This document shows, one piece after another, positions 1 through 4,920 of a stretch of DNA of 8,690 nucleotides (position 1 is the first letter of the stretch; the number at the start of each line of letters is the position of its first letter). Where the stretch lies: positions 1 to 8,690 of the forward strand of contig JAAXXJ010000109.1 of assembly GCA_013334545.1 (NCBI GenBank), written 5' to 3'. The notes beneath the pieces were generated by a model, which saw only the letters and a program-made list of their open reading frames with translations, did no database searches and was not told the origin of the DNA. The translations under genes and the position numbers were made by a program. The DNA comes from Nitrospirota bacterium. Lineage in GTDB: Bacteria; Nitrospirota; UBA9217.

Positions 1-102
1 GTTGGCAAAAGCGCTTGGTTCACCTTCTACCATGATGCTTTTATGTCGGCATGCAAATACGATGATAAGGGAACGGTGATTGAGCAATGGCCAACAGGAT
101 GA
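1..102 (+). CDS. C-terminal end of an unrecognised protein (partial, enters from the left edge)
   Basis: Frame 1 is open from the first base to a TGA at 100-102 and gives 33 residues ending IEQWPTG. The segment is rich in aromatic and mixed residues (AWFTFYHDAF, CKYDDKGTVI), which reads like the end of a real folded protein rather than random sequence. No motif is long enough to name a family, and the start lies outside the window. A 108-bp gap follows before the next gene on the same strand. It could be a chance open frame, since 33 codons is short. Confidence 0.4.
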   Translation, partial: VGKSAWFTFYHDAFMSACKYDDKGTVIEQWPTG

Positions 103-210
103 GGTTTTCCTGTCCCTGTCCCCCGCCCTCTGCCCCCCTGTACCCAGTCCCGTTATTTACCATGATCTGCATCATTTGACAGGAACGCTGAATGGCGGTA
201 ATGTTATCTC
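103..210 (+). other. Intergenic region with a pyrimidine-rich tract and possible promoter
   Basis: After the stop at 102, bases 106-150 are strongly pyrimidine-rich on the + strand (runs of C and T broken by single G). I see no stem-loop followed by a T run, so there is no clear intrinsic terminator for the upstream gene. The right end carries the candidate promoter listed separately. Confidence 0.4.
176..204 (+). promoter_or_regulatory. Candidate promoter of the FeS/DUF3786 gene
   Basis: A perfect -35 hexamer TTGACA (176-181) is followed by a 17-bp spacer and a weak -10 TAATGT (199-204, 3 of 6 matches to TATAAT). A start about 7 bp downstream would fall at or next to the ATG at 211, giving a leaderless or nearly leaderless mRNA. 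This agrees with the lack of a clear Shine-Dalgarno before 211. The -10 is poor, so the call is tentative. Confidence 0.3.
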
Positions 211-999
211 ATGAAGACCGCTGTTGATATCTACAAGCTTCTGCCTAAAACGAACTGCGGGACCTGCGGCATGCCCACCTGCTTCGGTTTCGCGACGAAG
301 GTCGCCAGCCGCATGGCACCCATCACCGCCTGCGCGAACCTGAGCGCAGAAGCAAAGATGGCCCTCGCCGAAGAACTAGCGGAGCAGCCAGTAGCGCGCG
401 GAACGGTCTATGAGCAGGCTCTCATCAGCCTCCGTCCCAAGATCGCAGCATTGGATTTCGCGAAGACCGCCTCGCTTATTGGTGCCGACTTCATCGGACC
501 GGATACGATCGAACTGACCTTCCTGGGCGACAAATACCGGATCACCAAGGAGCGGATCATCGATAAGGACGGTAAGGAGCCGGTTCCCTTCATCTCCATC
601 CTGATTTATAATCACCTCTCGATGCCCGATCCTCCCGCCCCCTCGGGGGAGTGGATCACCTTCAGCTCGGTGCCTGCGTCCCACGCCAAGGACAAGGCCT
701 GGGCGGGGCATGTGGAGGAGGTCATCGCGAGGCACTTCACGGGAGACGTCGAGGGACTGGAAAAGGCGTGCGAACGGCTGGGCGGCGTGCAGTCGGCGGT
801 CAAGGGAAACCACGATGCGGCCTATGAGTTCCGGTTCTTTCCGCGGTATCCTGTTCTGCTCCAGTTCTATGATGCAGTGCCAGACGAGGATTTTCCCGCC
901 CAGTGCAAGCTCCTTCTGGACAAGCATGTGAACCGCTACCTGGACATCGAATCGATCGTGGTGCTGGGCGAGGAGTTCGCCGGGAGGATGACGGCGTAG
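211..999 (+). CDS. FeS-domain plus DUF3786 protein (putative 4Fe-4S protein)
   Basis: The 262-aa protein begins with an FeS domain of the type found in RnfB and in the corrinoid iron-sulfur protein. Cys16-x2-Cys19-x4-Cys24 plus Cys41 are spaced as 4Fe-4S ligands, in the context NCGTCGMPTCFGFA. The rest, roughly residues 70-260, matches my recollection of the DUF3786 domain that usually follows this FeS module. No signal peptide or membrane segment is visible, so it is probably cytoplasmic. The function is not established; a redox or metallo-cofactor role in anaerobic metabolism is an inference from the cluster motif. The ATG at 211 is used because an in-frame TAA lies at 199-201. No strong ribosome site precedes it. 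The last 58 bp are repeated at 1414-1471. The family call is fairly firm, the role is unknown. Confidence 0.8.
   Translation: MKTAVDIYKLLPKTNCGTCGMPTCFGFATKVASRMAPITACANLSAEAKMALAEELAEQPVARGTVYEQALISLRPKIAALDFAKTASLIGADFIGPDTIELTFLGDKYRITKERIIDKDGKEPVPFISILIYNHLSMPDPPAPSGEWITFSSVPASHAKDKAWAGHVEEVIARHFTGDVEGLEKACERLGGVQSAVKGNHDAAYEFRFFPRYPVLLQFYDAVPDEDFPAQCKLLLDKHVNRYLDIESIVVLGEEFAGRMTA
942..999 (+). repeat. Direct repeat copy A: last codons of the FeS/DUF3786 gene
   Basis: This 58-bp segment ending at the TAG stop matches 1414-1471 at 50 of 58 positions by my alignment, including an identical block of 23 bp. It encodes DIESIVVLGEEFAGRMTA and the stop. Identity ends at the stop codon on one side and just before the GAC codon on the other. 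Confidence 0.85.
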
Positions 1000-1068
1000 G
1001 ACAAGCTCTGGAGCACCTGGCCGGACCGATGCTCTGAAAGCGTCCTGCGAACGTCAAGGCATGCGGCC

Positions 1069-1323
1069 TTAGAGCCTGGACTTTACACGGTACCGTGTTC
1101 GGCCTTCCTTCGTTATCTTCTCGACCAGGCCCTGAGTGACCAGGTCGGCGACCACTTCCTGAATGAGCGTTATTTGCCGAATAGCCGGTTTCTCCGGAAG
1201 CCGGTGCAGCATGATACCTTCCAGGGTGTCCTCCTCCCCGGGTTGACGGGACAGATGATCGAGTATTTCGCGGGCGATCTGGACCTGATCGGGCGGACAT
1301 TCTTTCATGGCGACTTTCTCCAC
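1069..1323 (-). CDS. Small winged-helix-like protein (hypothetical)
   Basis: An 84-aa product on the minus strand. A helical start (VQIAREILDHLSRQPGEEDTL) is followed by a pattern like the second half of a winged helix: LIQEVVADLVTQGLVEKI (hydrophobic helix), then TKEGRTRYRVK, which resembles a wing and final strand. The family is not recognised, and DNA binding is an inference from this pattern. The start is GTG at 1323, with AAAGGA only 2 bp before it. An in-frame ATG at 1308 (79 aa) has GGAG about 9 bp upstream and may be the true start. It follows tlyA on the same strand after an 84-bp gap, so it could be co-transcribed or use its own TATACT box. It sits exactly between the two DUF3786-tail repeats. 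Confidence 0.55.
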   Translation of the reverse strand: MEKVAMKECPPDQVQIAREILDHLSRQPGEEDTLEGIMLHRLPEKPAIRQITLIQEVVADLVTQGLVEKITKEGRTRYRVKSRL

Positions 1324-1355
1324 GATCCTTTCGATTTTATCAATATCTACTTGTA

Positions 1356-1387
1356 AGTATAGCGCATACAGATCAGCGCAAGTTGCG
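1356..1387 (-). promoter_or_regulatory. Possible promoter and palindromic operator of the winged-helix-like gene
   Basis: On the minus strand a TATACT box (+ coordinates 1356-1361) lies 32 bp before the GTG at 1323. An 11-bp palindrome CGCAA-G-TTGCG (1377-1387) sits where a -35 element would be expected. No good -35 hexamer is seen at 16-18 bp, so the promoter might be activator-dependent or absent. A palindrome over a promoter in front of a possible DNA-binding protein suggests autoregulation, as an inference only. Confidence 0.3.
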
Positions 1388-1407
1388 TCATCATAAAACC
1401 AGGATAA

Positions 1408-2214
1408 TTATCCGGACATCGTATCGATCCTAGTGCTGGGCGAGGAGTTCGCCGGCCGCGTGACCGCGTAGATAAGATACTCCACGTTGCCGTCCTGTCC
1501 GGTGATAGGAGACGGGATAATACCCTGGACATCGAATCCGGCGCTCTGAAATGCCGTCCTAACCTTTTCCACAGCAGTGTTTCTAGCCGCCTCGTCCCGC
1601 ACAATGCCGCCCTTCCCCACCTGGCCTTTCCCGACCTCGAACTGAGGCTTGATGAGGGCTATGATACCGCCGCCCGCTTTCAGGAACGGGATGACCGATG
1701 GGATGACCTTCTCCAGAGAGATAAAGGAGACATCGATGACAGCGACATCGATCTTCTCGGAGATCAGATCGGCGGCCATTTCCCGGATGTTGGTCCGTTC
1801 GATGACGACAACCCGGGGGTCCTGCCGTATCTTCCACGCCATCTGGCCATAGCCGACATCGACGGCAAAGACCTTCGTCGCGCCGTGCTGGAGCAGGCAG
1901 TCAGTGAATCCGCCCGTCGACGCGCCGACATCCAGCACGGTCGTGCTCGTTACATCGATGCTGAATTCCCGCAAAGCTGCCTCGAGCTTCAGCCCGCCCC
2001 TGCTGACATAGGGCATCTGCTCGCCGAGGATCCGTATGTCGGCATCATTTGCCACGAGCGTTCCGGCCTTGTCCTTCTTCTGCCCGTTGACCAGCACCTG
2101 GCCAGCCAGGATCAGCGCTTGTGCCTGTTCGCGGCTCTGCACCAACCCACGCTCAAAGAGATATCGATCAAGCCGGAGCTTGCCTGTTCTTTTTATTTTG
2201 TTATCAGCGATCAT
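1408..2214 (-). CDS. tlyA: TlyA family rRNA 2'-O-methyltransferase (S4 domain protein)
   Basis: The 268-aa protein has an N-terminal S4 RNA-binding domain (about residues 12-70: LRLDRYLFERGLVQSREQAQ, GQVLVNG). A methyltransferase domain follows, with SAM-binding motif LDVGASTGGFTD (94-105), then FAVDVGYGQ (116-124), DVSFISL (161-167) and KPQFEVGK (189-196). This architecture is TlyA, a cytidine-2'-O-methyltransferase of ribosomal RNA; some members are annotated as hemolysins. The frame is open back to 2547, but the ATG at 2214 is chosen because AAAGG lies just upstream, a promoter sits at 2233-2262 and the S4 domain starts right after. The family fold should end near NVEYLIYAVTR. The last 15 or so residues (to MSG) are encoded antisense to the DUF3786-tail repeat and look acquired. 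Confidence 0.92.
   Translation of the reverse strand: MIADNKIKRTGKLRLDRYLFERGLVQSREQAQALILAGQVLVNGQKKDKAGTLVANDADIRILGEQMPYVSRGGLKLEAALREFSIDVTSTTVLDVGASTGGFTDCLLQHGATKVFAVDVGYGQMAWKIRQDPRVVVIERTNIREMAADLISEKIDVAVIDVSFISLEKVIPSVIPFLKAGGGIIALIKPQFEVGKGQVGKGGIVRDEAARNTAVEKVRTAFQSAGFDVQGIIPSPITGQDGNVEYLIYAVTRPANSSPSTRIDTMSG
1414..1471 (+). repeat. Direct repeat copy B: remnant of a second FeS/DUF3786 gene 3' end
   Basis: On the + strand this reads DIVSILVLGEEFAGRVTA followed by TAG, the same ending as the gene at 211-999, with 50 of 58 bases identical to 942-999. The sequence upstream of 1414 does not match that gene, so only the tail survives. The same bases on the minus strand encode about residues 249-267 of TlyA. 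Most differences still give a sensible DUF3786 ending (IES to IVS, RM to RV), so the tail diverged as coding sequence before it was cut off. That last point is inference. Confidence 0.8.
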
Positions 2215-2232
2215 GGACCTTTGTATGGACCA

Positions 2233-2262
2233 AGTATATCTGAAGAGCGGCTGGAAAAGCAA
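2233..2262 (-). promoter_or_regulatory. Promoter of tlyA
   Basis: On the minus strand TTGCTT (+ 2257-2262) is followed by an 18-bp spacer and TATACT (+ 2233-2238). The expected start near 2226 leaves a leader of about a dozen bases with AAAGG in front of the ATG at 2214. The -10 lies in GATATACTT, the same 9-mer as in the divergent ATP synthase promoter at 2429-2437. Confidence 0.6.
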
Positions 2263-2381
2263 TTCTTCGTTCTTTGAAGTGAGATTCGCCACTAAAAAGT
2301 CATCCTTCGCTCCCCACGCCTGCGTTTTCCCGGGATTACCGTATCGACGGAAACTTCGCTCTGCCCTCCACTCGCCGTGAC

Positions 2382-2397
2382 AGAGGGGTCGGTAAGG
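2382..2397 (+). repeat. 16-bp direct repeat, left copy
   Basis: AGAGGGGTCGGTAAGG here matches AGAGCGGTCGGTAAGG at 2620-2635 with one mismatch. The right copy holds the ribosome binding site of the first operon gene. The left copy looks like a spare copy of that site with no gene behind it. The 222 bp between them contain the promoter and the structured leader. Confidence 0.7.
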
Positions 2398-2406
2398 AAA
2401 GTCGCA

Positions 2407-2435
2407 TTGACGGACTGGTAGGTGCTTGATATACT
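2407..2435 (+). promoter_or_regulatory. Sigma-70 type promoter of the ATP synthase operon
   Basis: TTGACG (2407-2412) and TATACT (2430-2435) are separated by exactly 17 bp, and TGA just before the -10 makes an extended -10 (TGnTATACT). Five of six bases match in each hexamer. It faces the ATP synthase genes, and the expected start is about 2442. This is the best promoter in the window. No other promoter of this quality was noticed inside the operon, so it probably drives the whole set. Confidence 0.75.
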
Positions 2436-2441
2436 TAAAGT

Positions 2442-2639
2442 ACATCGATAATTTATATCCCGAGCAAGGTGTTGCTATTTGGCGGAGCTGCCGGATCGGC
2501 AGGCGAAGCGAAAAAGGCGCACACCTACCCTTCCTGTTACGTGGCATCCTGCTCCTGGCTCCTCTTACAACACCTTGTTTTGCAAATAGAATAAGTCAGC
2601 AGCGGGCCTTCGTCCAAAGAGAGCGGTCGGTAAGGGACC
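2442..2639 (+). promoter_or_regulatory. Long structured 5' leader of the ATP synthase operon (possible pseudoknot)
   Basis: From the predicted start to the first ATG there are about 198 nt. CAAGGTGTTG (2465-2474) is perfectly complementary to CAACACCTTG (2568-2577). The next 7 bases CTATTTG (2475-2481) are perfectly complementary to CAAATAG (2583-2589). The order a-b-a'-b' is pseudoknot order, or two mutually exclusive helices. Between them is a 6-bp hairpin CTGCCG-GAT-CGGCAG (2488-2502), and GGAGC (2484-2488) can pair with GCTCC (2551-2555). I do not recognise a known riboswitch class. It may be a cis-regulatory leader or a small RNA; both are inferences from pairing alone. Confidence 0.45.
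2620..2635 (+). repeat. 16-bp direct repeat, right copy (includes the ribosome binding site)
   Basis: AGAGCGGTCGGTAAGG, one mismatch from 2382-2397. Its AAGG(G) is the only Shine-Dalgarno candidate for the ATG at 2640, with an unusually short spacing of about 3 bp. Confidence 0.7.
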
Positions 2640-3179
2640 ATGGAAAACACCAATTTCTTTGATGATGATGCCGTCGAACAAGAGCAGGTCAGAAGGCGGA
2701 TGAAATATCTTCTGGCACTCTTCCTGAGGCTGGCGGAAACCTCGTTGGTGCTGGGAGGAGGGGTCGGTTTGCTGCTTTTCCTGACCACTTTCCTCGGAGG
2801 TCCGAGGACTATCCTTCCCTACCTCTTGGGGCTTCTGGCCGGCATGTCCCTGACCGCGGCTGTGTTGACCTCTCTCCAGTTCAAAGCTGTGATCACCGTG
2901 TTCCTCGGCGGACTACTGCTGCCTGGATTGGCCGTTTACCTAAGCTACTTAGCGGGGAACGATCCCCGCGCATTTGACGCAGCGAGCTCAGTGCTGATGC
3001 CGTTTGTGGCATATGCAGCGGCCTCGCTCATCGGAGGTCTCATCATAGCAAGGATCTGGCAGAACATGCCGGCCAGGACAAGCCAGGTAAAGACTGAAAA
3101 AGAACCGGGACCGGTTTTGACCCAGGGAAAAGAGGAGCAAATGAGCCATGAAGGATCTCATGTCGACAAAGCTGCTTAA
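2640..3179 (+). CDS. Four-helix membrane protein at the AtpI position of the operon
   Basis: The 179-aa protein has an acidic N-terminus, then four strong hydrophobic segments at about residues 23-52, 57-80, 83-106 and 114-140, and a charged hydrophilic tail of about 40 residues. First position in an F-type ATPase operon and a four-helix fold match AtpI (or AtpR of the N-ATPase type), which assists c-ring assembly or Mg2+ supply. I see no sequence signature that proves homology, and it is longer than usual AtpI (about 125 aa). A role in assembly of this enzyme is therefore inferred from context. The start at 2640 has AAGGG close upstream; an in-frame ATG at 2700 (M21) would still keep all helices. 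Its last codons overlap the next gene by 32 bp, which points to translational coupling. Confidence 0.7.
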   Translation: MENTNFFDDDAVEQEQVRRRMKYLLALFLRLAETSLVLGGGVGLLLFLTTFLGGPRTILPYLLGLLAGMSLTAAVLTSLQFKAVITVFLGGLLLPGLAVYLSYLAGNDPRAFDAASSVLMPFVAYAAASLIGGLIIARIWQNMPARTSQVKTEKEPGPVLTQGKEEQMSHEGSHVDKAA

Positions 3180-3348
3180 GATCCTGGCTATCTGGTCATT
3201 GATACCCAGTTATATTGTGGCGGGCGGCGCCATCGGTTACGGACTGGATAAATGGTTTACAACCTTTCCGTTTGTTACGGGCGCCGGCATCCTCATCGGC
3301 TTCGGTCTGGCGGTTCGCGATATGATGAGGTTGAAGAAAGAATGGTAA
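3148..3348 (+). CDS. atpZ: AtpZ-like small membrane protein
   Basis: The 66-aa protein has two membrane helices (about residues 12-31 and 42-58) joined by GYGLDKWFTTFPF. This carries the G-Y-x-L-D-K and following Pro typical of the AtpZ/AtpQ family (putative F0F1-ATPase subunit, Pfam ATPase_gene1), and it ends in a basic tail RLKKEW. AtpZ proteins sit beside AtpI in ATP synthase operons and are thought to help c-ring assembly or metal transport. The start is either ATG 3148 or, with a better site (AAGGA, spacing 5), ATG 3160 giving 62 aa. In both cases it overlaps the end of the upstream gene in another frame. In many operons the Z-type gene comes before the I-type; here the 4-TM gene comes first. 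Confidence 0.75.
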   Translation: MKDLMSTKLLKILAIWSLIPSYIVAGGAIGYGLDKWFTTFPFVTGAGILIGFGLAVRDMMRLKKEW

Positions 3349-3378
3349 TGCCTTGTCTCGGCAGCCGGAGGTGGGTTC

Positions 3379-4137
3379 ATGTCGGAGACCGTTCGGCAGT
3401 TGATGCCCTATATTGTCATCTTCAACTTCGGCCTTGTGGCGCTGGTTCTGATAGCGCTGGCCCTCATGGCAACCCGTCGGAAACCGGCAGAAGTGCCCGA
3501 TGTGCGCCAAAACGCCGCTGAGTTCGTCCTGGAGTGGTTCGTGCAGCAGGCCCGGGATATGCGCCCTGACGGCGTGCCGGTCATCGCGCCATTCCTCGCA
3601 AGCCTTTTTCTGTTCATCCTGGGCTGCAATCTCTTGTGCGTTCTGGCATTCCCGATCATCAACATCCCGCCGACAGCGTACTACAGCGGTACGCTGACGC
3701 TGGCCCTGATCGCTGTCATCGGGATTTCCGTCATCACCGCCCTTTTCAAAGGTGTTCCTGGAGCCTTCCAAAACCTCTTATGGCCCAATCCACTCCAGAT
3801 TGTCTCACGGATTAGCGATGTCCTCTCGCTCTCTCTGCGGCTGTTCGGCAATATCGGCGGGGAATTCCTGGTCATTATGCTGGTTGTCAAAACAGCGCCC
3901 TACGGGATCCCTCTGATCATTCACGCCTTGGGCCTGATCCCGGCCTTCATTCAGCCGTTGGTCTTCACCCTGTTGACGGCGAACTTTCTGGCTGAAGCCA
4001 TCCACCCTGAAGAAAAAGAGCCTCAAGAAAATAAACGCCAGGAAGCTTCGCCTGCAGAGCTGCCGTCGTCAGAACCGTCCCGAACAGGAGTGGTGAACGC
4101 CGTTCATGAAGAACGTTCTCTCCGTGAGCAAACCTGA
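3379..4137 (+). CDS. atpB: F-type ATP synthase subunit a
   Basis: The 252-aa integral membrane subunit forms the ion half-channels beside the c-ring. The signature LSLRLFGNIGGE contains the essential Arg154 (equivalent to E. coli Arg210). Downstream, Q192 in IQPLVFTLLTANFLAEA matches E. coli Gln252. Helices cover about residues 10-30, 70-94, 103-124, 150-171 and 176-206. GGAGGTG at 3366-3372 precedes the ATG at 3379, a strong ribosome site. Two oddities are visible. The loop after the arginine is one residue shorter than the usual RLFGNxxxGE, and residues 208-252 form a hydrophilic Glu/Pro/Ser-rich tail not found in standard a subunits, which end soon after the last helix. The assignment is secure. 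Confidence 0.95.
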   Translation: MSETVRQLMPYIVIFNFGLVALVLIALALMATRRKPAEVPDVRQNAAEFVLEWFVQQARDMRPDGVPVIAPFLASLFLFILGCNLLCVLAFPIINIPPTAYYSGTLTLALIAVIGISVITALFKGVPGAFQNLLWPNPLQIVSRISDVLSLSLRLFGNIGGEFLVIMLVVKTAPYGIPLIIHALGLIPAFIQPLVFTLLTANFLAEAIHPEEKEPQENKRQEASPAELPSSEPSRTGVVNAVHEERSLREQT

Positions 4138-4157
4138 CCTCAAGAAAGGGGAACACC

Positions 4158-4385
4158 ATGCAAGCAATCCTTTTGGTATTGATCCCGACGTTGACCATCG
4201 TTCCCACTGCCATTGTCGCGGCCATGGCCATGAAGATAATTTCCCGTGCGGCCATCGAAGGCATGACCAGGCAGCCGGAAGTGGCGCCCCAGCTTTTCAC
4301 CGCCATGCTGGTTGCGATGGCCCTGGTTGAAGCGCTGGTAATCTACTGTCTGGTCGTCGCGCTGATGGTTGCGGCAAAGATCTAG
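4158..4385 (+). CDS. atpE: F-type ATP synthase subunit c (divergent, probably proton type)
   Basis: The 75-aa hairpin of two helices forms the rotor ring. The polar loop R38-Q-P-E41 and the carboxylate Glu58 in helix 2 (MALVEALVIY) identify it. Aligned on RQPE with Ilyobacter tartaricus c, the sodium ligands Gln32, Ser66 and Thr67 become Met25, Ala59 and Leu60, so H+ coupling is likely. Helix 1 is odd. The glycine/alanine packing motif (G23, A25, G27, G29 in E. coli) reads V20, A22, A24, Lys26, and two prolines (P10, P16) lie in the helix. AAAGGGG lies 7 bp before the ATG at 4158. The gap to atpB is 20 bp. The identity is secure and the ring properties are unknown. Confidence 0.93.
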   Translation: MQAILLVLIPTLTIVPTAIVAAMAMKIISRAAIEGMTRQPEVAPQLFTAMLVAMALVEALVIYCLVVALMVAAKI

Positions 4386-4413
4386 TCGATCCGGGACTGT
4401 GCGGGGACAGCAT

Positions 4414-4920
4414 ATGGATCTCAATCCGCTGGAACAGCTGAATCTGATCGCCATGGCAGCGATAGCGGCCATTTTTCTGGTCACCCTCATAATCCTCAGA
4501 AAAGTGTTTTTCATCCCCCTGATCGATGTGATGGAAAAGAGGGCCGTCAAGCTCGAACGATCGCGCGCTCGGTATGAGGAAGCCGGCACCCTGATCGAGA
4601 AAGCGCGGGAAGAGGCTAAAAGGATTGCGGCCGAGGCGGCTGAAACAGCAGAGCGCCTCTCCGACGAAGTCAAAGAGGAGCTCGCCAGGATACGCGACTC
4701 AAAACGCGCAGAGGCCGGTGTCGAAGCGGAGAACATCCTCACCAGAGGGCGTAACGAGATTGCCCAGCTCAAGGAAGCGGAACAGGCCAGACTGAAAGAG
4801 CATCTCTTGACGTGCAGCAAGCAGACGCTGGTCAAGATGATCCCTGATGTTGACGAGGAAAGGCTTCTGTTCGTAGTCAACCGAGTACTTGCGGCCAGAG
4901 GAGCGGCAAAGGAACCATGA
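4414..4920 (+). CDS. atpF: F-type ATP synthase subunit b (peripheral stalk)
   Basis: The 168-aa protein has a short N-terminus, one membrane helix (about residues 11-34, ending in the FFIP context usual for b) and a long charged helix rich in Ala, Glu, Arg and Lys (about 40-140). A C-terminal segment, DVDEERLLFVVNRVLA, resembles the F1-binding end. It is one of two b-type stalk subunits here. The start at 4414 is preferred to an in-frame codon at 4369, which lies inside atpE; GGGG at 4403-4406 precedes 4414. Its stop overlaps the next start as ATGA (4917-4920), a sign of tight translational coupling and matched production of b and b'. Confidence 0.9.
   Translation: MDLNPLEQLNLIAMAAIAAIFLVTLIILRKVFFIPLIDVMEKRAVKLERSRARYEEAGTLIEKAREEAKRIAAEAAETAERLSDEVKEELARIRDSKRAEAGVEAENILTRGRNEIAQLKEAEQARLKEHLLTCSKQTLVKMIPDVDEERLLFVVNRVLAARGAAKEP

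Larger units (their letters stand above)
2215..2639. other. 425-bp intergenic region between tlyA and the ATP synthase operon
   Basis: The region holds the tlyA promoter at its left, the operon promoter near its middle and a long operon leader at its right, all listed separately. The stretch 2283-2385 has no gene I would accept. Read on the minus strand it has an uninterrupted frame with a composition I associate with dispersed intergenic repeats of Desulfobacterota-like genomes (GGAGCGAAGGATGACTTTTT), but I cannot confirm a repeat from one copy. The open frames that cross this region overlap the promoters and are discounted. Confidence 0.5.

Noticed and set aside
1000..1068. Intrinsic terminator between the convergent DUF3786 and winged-helix-like genes
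   Set aside because: Only weak inverted repeats were found and no T run follows on either strand.
2215..2547. Long in-frame N-terminal extension of TlyA up to 2547
   Set aside because: The tlyA promoter and a ribosome site lie just before ATG 2214, the S4 domain starts right after it, and the extension crosses the divergent operon promoter.
2465..2589. Known riboswitch or 6S RNA in the operon leader
   Set aside because: No conserved core of the classes I know (cobalamin, TPP, glycine, c-di-GMP, THF, fluoride) or of 6S RNA was seen. It is kept only as an unclassified structured leader.
2426..2662. 78-codon open frame through the operon leader with a signal-peptide-like stretch
   Set aside because: Its start lies inside the promoter, it has no ribosome site, and it overlaps the real first gene. 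The hydrophobic run is most likely chance.
4158..4385. Sodium-coupled (N-ATPase type) c subunit
   Set aside because: The Gln in helix 1 and Ser-Thr after the carboxylate are Met25 and Ala59-Leu60, and the gene order differs from N-ATPase operons.
4369..4413. Upstream start for subunit b adding 15 residues
   Set aside because: It begins inside atpE, the added residues are Arg/Ser-rich and unlike b, and a better start with GGGG upstream is at 4414.
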